Source of the DNA: Paenibacillus sp. KS-LC4
GTDB taxonomy: Bacteria > Bacillota > Bacilli > Paenibacillales > Paenibacillaceae
Reading direction: 5' to 3'
DNA length: 64,000 nucleotides
Assembly (NCBI RefSeq): GCF_036894955.1
Contig: NZ_CP145905.1
Span: 2,498,501-2,562,500, forward strand
In this document: positions 8,477 through 18,192 of the stretch, one piece after another
Numbering within the stretch: the stretch's first letter is position 1
Layout: each line of letters begins with the position of its first letter
Translations under genes and position numbers: made by a program
Notes under the pieces: model-generated
Told to the model about the DNA's origin: nothing
The model's database searches: none
Seen by the model: the letters and a program-made list of their open reading frames with translations, nothing else

Positions 8477-9073
8477 GTGAATAAGAGCCACGAAGTCGAG
8501 TATTGCAATTTGGAGCTGCGATTTGAACGGCGGCAAATCCAAAATCTCATCCGCGATCTCATTCAGGAAGGGTACTCCTTGTATTGGAGCGAAACGGAGG
8601 TTCAGTTTCTCATCTCGATACGAACAGGCCGCAAGCTTGTAAAGCTTAAGTTTCAGCGGATGAAGGATAGCTACAAGATGGTGGGAGACTATGTAATCCG
8701 GGACGAGAGGCTGTCGGAGCTGCTGGAAAAGCTCATTAATGATTCAAGAGGTCATGCCGTGGTCAAGCGAATGAAGGATCGTCAAATCGTCATTGAGAGC
8801 ATTATGTTCGGTGAGATTATACGACTTGTGGAGGTGTCCGGTATGGAACATCGGATTATTTATCAGAAGAAGCCGCTTGTCACCATGGAAGAGATGATCA
8901 AGGCTTTCCAATCCAAACGAGCAGAGGAGCGCGCTCCGGTGCTGCGCTATGAGCTTGATTACGAGCTAGCCGTTCTGCATGAAGCTTTAGGAGCTAAAGA
9001 TGAGGCGGCGGTTCTTTCGTCAAAAGCAAAGCTTGGCGAGCTGCGGCTGGAAATGCTGCAACTCGAATTGTAA
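8477..9073 (+). CDS. Hypothetical protein
   Basis: Protein of 198 residues that I do not recognise. The GTG at 8477 is chosen because AAGGAGG lies 7 bases before it. There is no signal peptide or membrane segment. The sequence is charged and soluble with several basic stretches (RTGRKLVKLKFQRMKD, HAVVKRMKDRQ), and the C-terminal 40 residues are predicted helix rich in Leu, Glu and Ala. It is a single-gene unit with terminators on both sides, and codon use is like its neighbours. Cytoplasmic location is the only reasonable inference. Confidence 0.65.
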   Translation: MNKSHEVEYCNLELRFERRQIQNLIRDLIQEGYSLYWSETEVQFLISIRTGRKLVKLKFQRMKDSYKMVGDYVIRDERLSELLEKLINDSRGHAVVKRMKDRQIVIESIMFGEIIRLVEVSGMEHRIIYQKKPLVTMEEMIKAFQSKRAEERAPVLRYELDYELAVLHEALGAKDEAAVLSSKAKLGELRLEMLQLEL

Positions 9074-9116
9074 ACGTCGTCTATTTCAGAACAATGGTTG
9101 TACAAAATAGATCAAG

Positions 9117-9152
9117 CGGGAGCAGCCATTGCGGTTATTCCCGTTTTTTTTT
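9117..9152 (+). terminator. Rho-independent terminator
   Basis: CGGGA (9117-9121) pairs with TCCCG (9139-9143) and is followed by nine T residues. The stem is short but the T tract is strong. It terminates the preceding hypothetical gene. Confidence 0.65.
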
Positions 9153-9366
9153 GCATCTTGCTTAAAATAGTTGTAGAACAGCAGCATTGTTTGTTAGCAT
9201 GAGGTCGCATTCTGGCGCAATATAAGGTAAACTTTCTAAAGCGGTCAATAAAACTGATGGTGTTTTGGTTATATTTTTAAACCCTACTAGTTTTCTTCTC
9301 CGCACAAAAGGAGTAAAATAGAGCTATTGTTGACCCAAATACAATAACAAAGGATGGAAGAACCAG

Positions 9367-10779
<1,413 letters not shown>

Positions 10780-10805
10780 TCCAATTTTAATCGAGCCTTA
10801 TCAGA

Positions 10806-10843
10806 GGAGCGAGCGGCATTATTCGTGCGGCTCGCTCCTTTTT
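10806..10843 (+). terminator. Rho-independent terminator of gnd
   Basis: GGAGCGAGC (10806-10814) pairs perfectly with GCTCGCTCC (10830-10838), followed by five T residues. It overlaps the 3' end of the convergent hypothetical gene, so it lies between converging transcripts. Confidence 0.85.
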
Positions 10844-11142
10844 GCTGCGATTAAACCGTAGGACGCCTCCTTCAGCCAGCTCCGCAAGCGGTCGGCTTCC
10901 TGATCGGAGGCGCGACCACGGTGAATGAGGCTCATGGCGGCCTCGGCAAAGCAATGAAAATTACGCAACAATCGTGGCTGCGACAAACCTGTTAAACCAG
11001 GATCCTCGTCGGCCACCTTTTTTTTAATATATTCGAGCATCCAGATGACATCTTCGCGGGATAGCGGATGTGTGGGGTTTAGCATACGGTTAATGCGCAG
11101 TTCCGCCTTTTGTGCGGCTGAGTATTCACGATCATTTGTCAT
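10819..11142 (-). CDS. Hypothetical protein
   Basis: Small soluble protein of 107 residues with no recognised domain. It is mostly charged helix (PLSREDVIWMLEYIKKKVADED, RSWLKEASYGLI). The ATG at 11142 is preferred over GTG at 11151 because AGGAGG would otherwise touch the start codon; from the ATG the spacing is 9 bases. The gene converges on gnd and shares the terminator region, so its coding end forms part of the gnd terminator stem. Function unknown. Confidence 0.65.
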   Translation of the reverse strand: MTNDREYSAAQKAELRINRMLNPTHPLSREDVIWMLEYIKKKVADEDPGLTGLSQPRLLRNFHCFAEAAMSLIHRGRASDQEADRLRSWLKEASYGLIAAKRSEPHE

Positions 11143-11280
11143 GACGGCCACCCTCCTATCGTTCTAATTATTATCAACGATACGGCAAAACGAACTTTTT
11201 TATACCCGATTCGCTGCAAAAAATGATATGATGGTTGAAGAAATTAATAGGATACACTAATTTGATGGGGGCACTAGAGA

Positions 11281-11808
11281 ATGAATCAGGAGGCAGGCCG
11301 CCACGGCAAAATTGTGCTGGTAGGCTTTATGGGAACAGGGAAATCGACCGTCAGCCGCCTGCTGGCCGAGCAGCTCGGTTATGCAAGATTCGATACCGAT
11401 GAGGAAATCGAACGCTCGCAGGGCAAGCGGGTCGCGGAGCTGTTTGCGGAAATCGGAGAAGCAGGCTTTCGTGATTTGGAGAGCAGCATGATTCAAGAGC
11501 TGCTAAGCCGCGAGGAGCCAGCTATCATTGCGACAGGTGGAGGCGCTGTTTTGCGTGAAGCCAATCGTGATGCAATGCTGAGCGGGAGTCTCGTTGTCGC
11601 GCTCAAGGCTAGCGCCGAGCAGATTATTGCGAGGGTGCAGTCCGATTCGTCTAGGCCGCTGCTGCAAGGCGACGTTGCCGCGAATGTGAATCGGATTATG
11701 GAGCAGCGCAGGCACGCTTACGATTTTGCGCATCTTGTGCTGGATACGACATCGCTCAATGTGCATGCTGTATGCGCAACTATATTACAAACAAGGGAGA
11801 CAAAATAA
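11281..11808 (+). CDS. aroK: Shikimate kinase
   Basis: Phosphorylates shikimate at the 3-hydroxyl using ATP, the fifth step of chorismate synthesis. At 175 residues it is normal for the family. The P-loop is GFMGTGKST (about residues 17-25), the shikimate-binding DTDEEIE segment follows, GGGAV lies at about 86, and the lid Arg is in SDSSRPLL. It directly abuts the EPSP synthase gene (its TAA is followed at once by ATG), so the two consecutive pathway enzymes are made from one message. Confidence 0.95.
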   Translation: MNQEAGRHGKIVLVGFMGTGKSTVSRLLAEQLGYARFDTDEEIERSQGKRVAELFAEIGEAGFRDLESSMIQELLSREEPAIIATGGGAVLREANRDAMLSGSLVVALKASAEQIIARVQSDSSRPLLQGDVAANVNRIMEQRRHAYDFAHLVLDTTSLNVHAVCATILQTRETK

Positions 11809-13104
11809 ATGACAGATGTTTTAGTTACGCCAACCCCTAAGCTAAGCGGGGAAATTCAAGCGCTTTCCTCAAAAAATTATACAACCCGCTATTTGCTTGT
11901 TGCGGCTCTTGCTGAAGGCACGAGCACGATTTATTATCCCGCTCACAGTGAAGACAGCGATGCGATGCGCCGTTGTATTCGCGACTTGGGCGCTGTTGTC
12001 GAAGAGGACGAAGAGAAAATCGTTATTACCGGCTTTGGCCGCAATCCAAAGGATGTAAAGGAGCTGGACGTAGGCAATGCAGGAGCCGTTCTTCGCTTTC
12101 TGATGGCCATTGTATCGCTTTGCCCAGAGGTAACCTTCGTAAACCGTTACCCAGATTCCCTTGGCAAACGCCCGCACAGTGATTTAATTGATGCACTTGG
12201 ACAAATTGGCGTACAAGTGACTCATAATGAAGGCAAGCTGCCGATTACCATTAAGGGCGGACAAGCAAAGGGCGGCAAAATTCAAGTGTCAGGCGCTGTT
12301 AGCTCGCAATTTTTGAGCGCCTTGCTGTTCCTGACTCCGCTGCTTGCAGAAGACAGCGAGATTGAGGTGCTGAATGATTTGAAATCAAAGGTTGTTGTCG
12401 GACAAACACTGGAGGTGCTGGAGCAAGCAGGCATCGTTATTCACGCAAGCGAGGATTTGATGAGCTACCGTATTCCGGGCGGCCAAAGCTATGCAGCCAA
12501 AACCTATTCTGTACAAGGTGACTACCCAGGCTCGGCAGCGATTTTAGCAGCTGCGGCAGTGACGCAATCGGATGTCATCGTGCATCGACTCGTTGAGAAA
12601 AGCAAGCAGGGCGAGCGTGCGATCGTGGATGTGCTTAAAATGATGGAAGTGCCGCTTACTCATCATAATGACATCGTTCATGTCAAGGGCAATGGCAGGC
12701 TGAAAGCTGTAGAATTTGACGGCGACCAAGCGACGGATGCGGTGCTGGCAATGGTAGCAGCAGCCGTATTTGCTGAAGGCACCTCACGCTTCTATGATGT
12801 TGAAAATTTGCGCTATAAGGAATGCGACCGCATTACCGACTATTTGAACGAGCTTCGCAAAGCGGGCGCGAATGTAGAAGAGCGTCAAAGCGAAATTATC
12901 GTTCACGGACGACCTGAAGGCGTTGAAGGCGGCGTTGAAATCAATGCGCATTATGATCACCGCGTCATTATGGCGCTCACGATTGTCGGACTGCGCTCGA
13001 AGCAGCCAATCCGCATCCGCGACGCGCACCATGTAGCGAAGTCTTACCCGATTTATTTTGACCATTTGAAGGCGCTTGGTGCGAACGTAGAGTGGGTAGA
13101 ATAA
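11809..13104 (+). CDS. aroA: 3-phosphoshikimate 1-carboxyvinyltransferase (EPSP synthase), divergent
   Basis: Transfers enolpyruvyl from PEP to shikimate 3-phosphate. It has 431 residues, with the two-lobed repeat fold implied by repeated motifs; VENLRYKECDRI and AHYDHRVIMALTI are typical of the C-terminal lobe. The active-site motifs differ from well-known enzymes. The N-terminal lysine motif reads SSKNYTTR rather than DKSISHR, and the PEP/glyphosate loop reads GNAGAVLRF where Escherichia coli has GNAGTAMRP, so the Thr97 and Pro101 equivalents are Ala and Phe. Identity is supported by the adjoining shikimate kinase gene. It might be the only copy or a second copy in the genome; this window cannot tell. 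Confidence 0.88.
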   Translation: MTDVLVTPTPKLSGEIQALSSKNYTTRYLLVAALAEGTSTIYYPAHSEDSDAMRRCIRDLGAVVEEDEEKIVITGFGRNPKDVKELDVGNAGAVLRFLMAIVSLCPEVTFVNRYPDSLGKRPHSDLIDALGQIGVQVTHNEGKLPITIKGGQAKGGKIQVSGAVSSQFLSALLFLTPLLAEDSEIEVLNDLKSKVVVGQTLEVLEQAGIVIHASEDLMSYRIPGGQSYAAKTYSVQGDYPGSAAILAAAAVTQSDVIVHRLVEKSKQGERAIVDVLKMMEVPLTHHNDIVHVKGNGRLKAVEFDGDQATDAVLAMVAAAVFAEGTSRFYDVENLRYKECDRITDYLNELRKAGANVEERQSEIIVHGRPEGVEGGVEINAHYDHRVIMALTIVGLRSKQPIRIRDAHHVAKSYPIYFDHLKALGANVEWVE

Positions 13105-13152
13105 GCTAGCGTTAGGGAAATAACGAGGTGGATGATGGGAGGAGTGGCTCAT

Positions 13153-13572
13153 ATGGCATTTGAAAATCCTTCGCGTGAGAAAATAAAGCAGCTTCTTGAG
13201 CAAAGTGCTACTGTAGCGGTGGTCGGCTTGTCGGACAAGCCTGACCGCGTCTCCTATATGGTATCGCAGGCCATGCAGGCGAAAGGCTATCGCATTATTC
13301 CGGTCAATCCGGCTGTGAAGGCGGCAGAAATTTTGGGTGAAACCCGCTACGAGACGTTAAGCGATATTCCATTTAAAGTGGACATCGTCAATGTTTTCAG
13401 ACGCAGTGAGCACACCCCGCCAGTTGCAGAGGAAGCGGTTGCTATTGGTGCGAAGATTTTGTGGCTCCAGCTCGGCATAGCGAGTGATGAAGCGGCAAGC
13501 ATCGCTGAAGCAGGCGGATTGCAGGTCATTATGGACCGCTGCATTAAGGTTGAGGATTCGATATTGCTGTAA
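13153..13572 (+). CDS. CoA-binding domain protein (YccU-like)
   Basis: Small Rossmann-like protein of 139 residues. Its core VAVVGLSDKPDRVSYMVSQA, then IPVNPAVKAAEILGE, and the later AIGAKILWLQLGI match the CoA-binding domain of succinyl-CoA synthetase alpha subunits, here as a free-standing YccU-type protein. Physiological role is not established for the family. The ATG at 13153 is chosen because GGGAGGAG precedes it by about 9 bases; an ATG at 13132 has no room for its ribosome site. It is 48 bases after the EPSP synthase and probably read from the same transcript. Confidence 0.82.
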   Translation: MAFENPSREKIKQLLEQSATVAVVGLSDKPDRVSYMVSQAMQAKGYRIIPVNPAVKAAEILGETRYETLSDIPFKVDIVNVFRRSEHTPPVAEEAVAIGAKILWLQLGIASDEAASIAEAGGLQVIMDRCIKVEDSILL

Positions 13573-13608
13573 ATATAGGAAAGGATATGATTTGTCATCC
13601 TTGCTCTA
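13573..13608. repeat. Short palindromic repeat right after a stop codon
   Basis: AAGGAT (13581-13586) and ATCCTT (13597-13602) form an inverted repeat, extended by outer TATAG and CTATA. The 15-mer GAAAGGATATGATTT (13579-13593) recurs at 40813-40827, also directly behind a stop codon and also as the left arm of a hairpin. This suggests a dispersed intergenic repeat family. Confidence 0.5.
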
Positions 13609-13657
13609 TATCCAAAACCTGACTGTAATAAAAAACCGAGCGACTTAGGCATAATAA

Positions 13658-13708
13658 GAAAGGCTTCACGGGCGATACAGTGTGTCGTTCATGAAGACTT
13701 TCTTTTTT
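13658..13708 (+). terminator. Terminator-like hairpin just upstream of Gln-rich gene
   Basis: GAAAG and CTTCA on the left pair with TGAAG and CTTTC on the right, with inner CGA/TCG, followed by six T residues (13703-13708). It ends the aro/CoA-binding transcript or, since it lies only 20 bases before the next start, could act as an attenuator for the next gene. Confidence 0.6.
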
Positions 13709-13728
13709 AATGTCGAGGAGGACAACAC

Positions 13729-14352
13729 GTGAATCAAATGTCGCAACAGCCAGGATATTTCCAAGGGCAGCAAGGTCAACTGGGTCAGCAAGGTCAATTT
13801 TCGAACCATTATCAACCATCAGGCTTTGTTCAGTCGCATTACCAAGGCCAACTGAGCCAACCGACCTTCAACCAGACCCAAAGCAGCATTGTGCAATCTC
13901 CATTTGGCGGTAATCAGGCGACGAATCAGCACAGCTACAGCTCTGCTGCATATATGCCAAGCTATCAACAAAATACAGGTTTAACGCATCAATATCAGCC
14001 AAATAGCGGTTACCAATCGTTCACGGCTCAGCAGCATATGCCAAGCTATACATCGCATCTTGGCTCAGCTAATTATGCTACAAACCCGGTCATTTCGCAC
14101 TTAGGCTACCAGGCGAGTCCGCAGCAGCATTATGCACAGTCTCATACGGGGTACACGGGGTATGCGGGCCAAAACCAAAACTTCTCAAGCGGCGGATATG
14201 CAGGAATGTCCAATAACCAAAACCAAACGCATGGCGGCATGCCGGTGCAATCGGCGACAGGTCAAAATCCGGTATACCATGCAACGAACGCTTATGCACA
14301 GTCCGGTCCGGTCATTTCGCAATTGGGGTGGCAGGCTGGCCCAAATCGCTAA
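13729..14352 (+). CDS. Gln/Tyr/Ser/Gly-rich low-complexity protein
   Basis: Protein of 207 residues dominated by Gln, Tyr, Ser, Gly, Asn and His, with almost no Lys, Glu or Asp; no signal peptide or membrane helix is seen. Degenerate repeats occur: MPSYQQN and MPSYTSH, and the pair VISHLGYQA and VISQLGWQA, the second closing the protein. The GTG start has GAGGAGG 8 bases upstream. Such composition occurs in bacterial spore-coat or exosporium proteins and in prion-like, condensate-forming proteins. I cannot choose between these. It is a single gene flanked by two hairpins. Confidence 0.7.
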   Translation: MNQMSQQPGYFQGQQGQLGQQGQFSNHYQPSGFVQSHYQGQLSQPTFNQTQSSIVQSPFGGNQATNQHSYSSAAYMPSYQQNTGLTHQYQPNSGYQSFTAQQHMPSYTSHLGSANYATNPVISHLGYQASPQQHYAQSHTGYTGYAGQNQNFSSGGYAGMSNNQNQTHGGMPVQSATGQNPVYHATNAYAQSGPVISQLGWQAGPNR

Positions 14353-14417
14353 GCCAATCACGCAGGGCTTAAGCTAAGCCCGCCGCTGTTGCGTTATTAT
14401 AAGGAACAATCATCAAC

Positions 14418-14443
14418 AAGAGCGGGCCGAAAGGCCCGCTCTT
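14418..14443 (+). terminator. Strong hairpin after Gln-rich gene
   Basis: AAGAGCGGGCC (14418-14428), loop GAAA, then GGCCCGCTCTT (14433-14443): an 11-bp perfect stem with a stable tetraloop. Only a short T-containing stretch follows, so termination may be partial. It lies immediately before the PTS promoter. Confidence 0.7.
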
Positions 14444-14447
14444 CACT

Positions 14448-14476
14448 TTGACAAAACGTGCGGAAAGCCTTACCAT
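14448..14476 (+). promoter_or_regulatory. Sigma-A promoter candidate for the PTS operon
   Basis: TTGACA (14448-14453), a 17-base spacer, and TACCAT (14471-14476). A perfect -35 with a 4/6 -10, 40 bases before the PTS gene start. Confidence 0.55.
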
Positions 14477-14515
14477 CGAGGAAAAGACATTTTAATCAGC
14501 AAAGGGGGTACGAAA

Positions 14516-16402
14516 GTGAACATATTAGGAAGCCTGCAGCAGCTCGGAAGAGCATTTATGCTGCCAATGATTGTGCTTCCAGCAGCAGCCATATTTTCGA
14601 GCCTCAGTCAATTGCCATGGGATTATATTGGAATGCCGCAGCTTACGGTTTATTTGCAGGCCGCAAGCCATGCCATTTTTACTTACCTTCCTTATTTGTT
14701 TGCGGTAGGCATTGCGCTCGGCATGACAGGAAATGCGCTCGCAGCTGCTTTATCGGCGCTTGGCGGGATGTTCATTTATGTAGGCATCACGCAGACAGCT
14801 GTGCCGGAAATTGAGCCGACGGTGTTTATCGGAACGTTGATGGGTATTATCTCAGGCTTTAGCTACGAACGATTTAAAAATTTGCGTTTGCCTGAATACA
14901 TACAGTTTTTCGGAGGGCCGCGGTTTGTGCCGCTGTTCGTCAGCTTTATATCGGTCTTATTTTCTATATTTATGATTGGACTCACGCCATATATTGAACG
15001 GATGCTTGAGGAGCTAGGAAACATTGTAGCTTCAGGAGGCGGGTTCGGTGTTTTTCTTTATGGCTTTGTCCATCGGATTTTGGTTGTGTTTGGCCTGCAC
15101 CATCTTGTCAGCCATGTTTTCTGGTTCCAAATTGGCGGTTATACGATGGCGGATGGGACAACCGTGTATGGCGATTTGCCGCGGTTTTTCGCTGGAGATC
15201 CGACAGCAGGCGTGTTTATGGCGGGGATGTATCCGACGATGATGTTTGCACTGCCCGCCATCGCGCTTGCCATTATTCATGAGGCAAGGGAGGATCTTAA
15301 GCCTAAAATCCGCAAAACGTTTATGTACGCGGCGTTAGCCTCCTTTTTGACCGGTGTGACCGAGCCTGTGGAATTTGCCTTTCTGTTCGTTGCGCCCTAT
15401 TTGTTCGTCGTTCATGCGCTGCTCTCAGGCGTCATTATGTGGGTGACGTATGAGCTGGGCATTCGCCATGGCTTTTCATTTTCGGGCGGAGCGATTGATT
15501 TTATCGTCAACGAGCATTTGGCTACGCGGGGCTGGCTGCTCATACCTATTGGTATCGTGGTCGGGCTCATTTATTATTTTCTATTCCGCTGGGCGATCGA
15601 CCGTTTTCAAATTCCGACTCCAGGGCGCGAGGAAGGCTCGCATCTCGATGAGTGGGCTGGCGATATTCCGCAGCGTGCGCCGCTTATTTTACAGGCGATT
15701 GGCGGCAAGGACAATATTGTGAAAATGGAATCATGCATTACGCGGCTGCGCTTGAAGGTAGCTAATGAGAAGCAGCTTGATATCGCGGCGCTGCGTAATT
15801 TGGGAGCAGCCGGGGTCATTCGTCTTGGCGGCGGCAATGTGCAGGTCGTATTCGGTACGTATTCGGAGCTGATTCGCGGTGAAATTTTGAATACGATTCA
15901 GCGGGACCAACAGCAGGTGCTGTTCAGCTCACCGATGCAAGGAAAGATGATTGCGCTCAGTGAAGTGCCCGATCCGATTTTTTCCGGCAAGCTGGTTGGC
16001 GATGGTGTTGCCTTTATACCGGATAAAGGGGAGCTCGTCTCGCCTGTCAAAGGGGAAGTTATTCATATTTACCCGACCATGCATGCGATTGGCATTCGAA
16101 CCCCGGAAGGGCTTGAGGTGCTGCTTCATATCGGCATTGATACGTCACTGCTTGGCGGCAAAGGTTATTTCAAGGCCGTTGTCAAAGAAGGGGACATGGT
16201 GCTTCCAGGCGAATTGCTCATTCGCTTTAATTTGCAGCAGGTGCGCAAGGAAAGCAAATCGCTGGCGACTCCGATGGTCATTACCAATTCGGATCTCGTG
16301 CGTTCATGGCGATTTGCACCATATAAAACGGTTAAAAAAGGACAATCTTCCGTAATGTCGGTCGTGCTTAAAGAGATACAAGTTGGAGGGGAAAGGCCAT
16401 GA
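14516..16402 (+). CDS. PTS glucose/N-acetylglucosamine family EIICBA
   Basis: Membrane sugar permease and phosphotransferase, 628 residues. The EIIC domain (about residues 1-370) is strongly hydrophobic and contains HHLVSHVFWFQIG and TGVTEPVEFAF. EIIB (about 390-460) carries the phospho-Cys in ESCITRLRLKV. EIIA (about 475-610) carries the active His in VLLHIGIDTS. All three catalytic domains are intact, so with Enzyme I and an HPr it can take up and phosphorylate its sugar. The family includes NagE and PtsG; GlcNAc or glucose is the likely substrate. The GTG start follows AAAGGGGG. Its last codons overlap the Enzyme I start by 4 bases. Confidence 0.9.
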   Translation: MNILGSLQQLGRAFMLPMIVLPAAAIFSSLSQLPWDYIGMPQLTVYLQAASHAIFTYLPYLFAVGIALGMTGNALAAALSALGGMFIYVGITQTAVPEIEPTVFIGTLMGIISGFSYERFKNLRLPEYIQFFGGPRFVPLFVSFISVLFSIFMIGLTPYIERMLEELGNIVASGGGFGVFLYGFVHRILVVFGLHHLVSHVFWFQIGGYTMADGTTVYGDLPRFFAGDPTAGVFMAGMYPTMMFALPAIALAIIHEAREDLKPKIRKTFMYAALASFLTGVTEPVEFAFLFVAPYLFVVHALLSGVIMWVTYELGIRHGFSFSGGAIDFIVNEHLATRGWLLIPIGIVVGLIYYFLFRWAIDRFQIPTPGREEGSHLDEWAGDIPQRAPLILQAIGGKDNIVKMESCITRLRLKVANEKQLDIAALRNLGAAGVIRLGGGNVQVVFGTYSELIRGEILNTIQRDQQQVLFSSPMQGKMIALSEVPDPIFSGKLVGDGVAFIPDKGELVSPVKGEVIHIYPTMHAIGIRTPEGLEVLLHIGIDTSLLGGKGYFKAVVKEGDMVLPGELLIRFNLQQVRKESKSLATPMVITNSDLVRSWRFAPYKTVKKGQSSVMSVVLKEIQVGGERP

Positions 16403-18150
16403 TACAAGGTATTGGAGCGTCAGCAGGCATAGCGATCGGAAAATCTTTCGTATTGCCCAGCTGGGAGTGGGAGCTGCCGGAGCAGCGCATCGATGTAGCT
16501 GATTTTGCTCGTGAGTTCGAGCGTGTTTATGAAGGCATCCGAACGTCAAAATTCGAAATCGAGCAAATGAAGGACGAGCTGCGGGAAGTGGTTGGTCCTT
16601 CGGAAACCCATATTTTTGACGCGCATCTTGCGATTTTGGACGACCCGGTGTTTATGAATGAAATTCAAGGCATTATTAGCCGGCAATACAAGGCAGCAGA
16701 GGTTGCAGTCAAGGAAGCGATTGATCATTTTGTGACGATGTTTGATTTGCTGGATGATGAATATATGAAGGAGCGTGCGCTGGACATAAAGGATGTCGGC
16801 AATCGGCTGCTCAAGCATTTGCTTGGTGTGCCGGAAATTAAGCTGCCATCTAACACAAAGCCGTTTATTCTTGTCGCCAAGGAGCTTTCTCCTTCGCAGC
16901 TTGCCCATATTAATCCGCAAAATGTACTTGGCATTGTTACGCTGGCAGGCAGCACGACTTCCCATTCCGCTATTATGGCGAGGGCGCTCGGCGTTCCGCT
17001 CGTCGTTGGAGTGGAGGCGAAGCTGGAGGAACCGATTCAGACGGGCCAAATGATCGTGCTCGATGGCGGTGACGGTGTCATGTATGTACAGCCGCCTCAG
17101 GAGATTGTCGAGCTTTATTCAGCGAAACAGCGGCAGCAGCAAGAAGCAAAAACCCGTCTGCGCGATATCGTCGATCATAAGCCGATAACGCCGGATGGCA
17201 AGCGGCTGGAGCTTGCGGCCAATATCAGCTCCTTCAAAGAGCTGGAAATTGCTTTATCGAGCGGGGCGCATGGCGTCGGTTTGTTCCGCACCGAGTTTTT
17301 ATATATGGACCGCAATCGCTTCCCGCGGGAGGAGGAGCAGTTCGAGGTATACCGCAGCGTAGCGGAGAAGCTTGAAGGCAAAACGGTCATCATTAGAACG
17401 CTTGATATAGGCGGTGACAAGCAGCTCGATTATTTTAATATTGCTGAGGAAGACAATCCGTTTCTAGGCTATCGTGCCATCCGCATCTCACTGGATCGCA
17501 AGGATCTGTTTAAAGTACAGCTTAGGGCAATATTGCGGGCAAGCCATTATGGACAGGTTAAGCTAATGTATCCGCTCATTTCCTCGGTTGAGGAAGTTCG
17601 TGCAGCAAATGCAGTCTTAGCTGAGGCGAAGCAGGAGCTGGAGCAGGAAGGCCAGCCATATAACCGGGATTTGCAGGTTGGTGTCATGATTGAGGTTCCG
17701 GCTGCGGTTATTATTGCTGATTTGCTGGCAGGCGAGGTTGATTTTTTCAGCATTGGCACGAATGATTTGGTACAGTTCACCCTTGCTGTAGACCGAATGA
17801 ATGAGGAGATTTCGTATTTGTACGAGCCATTTCATCCCGCAGTGCTGCGAATGCTCAAGCTCACGATTGATGCGGCACGCCGAAACGGCATTAAGGTGGG
17901 GGTTTGCGGAGAGCTGGCTGGCGATGTTAAGGCGCTGCCAATATGGCTGAGCCTTGATGTCGATGAGCTTAGTATTTCATCGCATTCACTGCTGCAGGTG
18001 AAGGAGCGGCTGCTCCGCACAAGGCAGGAAGACAGCCGCTTGCTGCTTCCGAAGCTGCTGGAATGCCGCACAAGTGCGGACATACATGAGCTGCTTGGGA
18101 AGTTTATGGATGAAAATGATGCCAGAAGACAAAGCGCCTCTATGTCTTAA
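16399..18150 (+). CDS. ptsI: PTS Enzyme I (phosphoenolpyruvate-protein phosphotransferase)
   Basis: First enzyme of the PTS: takes phosphate from PEP onto a His and passes it to HPr. It has 583 residues, the usual length. The N-terminal domain carries the active-site motif GSTTSHSAIMARALGVP (His about 190). The PEP-binding barrel has RTEFLYMDR, the FSIGTNDLVQFTLAVDR motif and the catalytic Cys in VGVCGELAGD. It starts within the EIICBA stop region (ATGA overlap). No HPr gene is adjacent, unlike the usual ptsHI pair, so HPr must come from elsewhere. Confidence 0.95.
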   Translation: MIQGIGASAGIAIGKSFVLPSWEWELPEQRIDVADFAREFERVYEGIRTSKFEIEQMKDELREVVGPSETHIFDAHLAILDDPVFMNEIQGIISRQYKAAEVAVKEAIDHFVTMFDLLDDEYMKERALDIKDVGNRLLKHLLGVPEIKLPSNTKPFILVAKELSPSQLAHINPQNVLGIVTLAGSTTSHSAIMARALGVPLVVGVEAKLEEPIQTGQMIVLDGGDGVMYVQPPQEIVELYSAKQRQQQEAKTRLRDIVDHKPITPDGKRLELAANISSFKELEIALSSGAHGVGLFRTEFLYMDRNRFPREEEQFEVYRSVAEKLEGKTVIIRTLDIGGDKQLDYFNIAEEDNPFLGYRAIRISLDRKDLFKVQLRAILRASHYGQVKLMYPLISSVEEVRAANAVLAEAKQELEQEGQPYNRDLQVGVMIEVPAAVIIADLLAGEVDFFSIGTNDLVQFTLAVDRMNEEISYLYEPFHPAVLRMLKLTIDAARRNGIKVGVCGELAGDVKALPIWLSLDVDELSISSHSLLQVKERLLRTRQEDSRLLLPKLLECRTSADIHELLGKFMDENDARRQSASMS

Positions 18151-18165
18151 AGTATAACCATTTAT

Positions 18166-18192
18166 GCCGCCAAAGGACGGCCTCAGCCGTTT
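18166..18192. repeat. 27-nt palindrome-containing repeat
   Basis: A 27-base segment with the stem ACGGC/GCCGT (18177-18181 and 18186-18190). The same segment with three differences is found at 40869-40895. It lies in the gap between ptsI and the convergent DJ-1 gene and touches the latter's stop codon. Confidence 0.5.
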
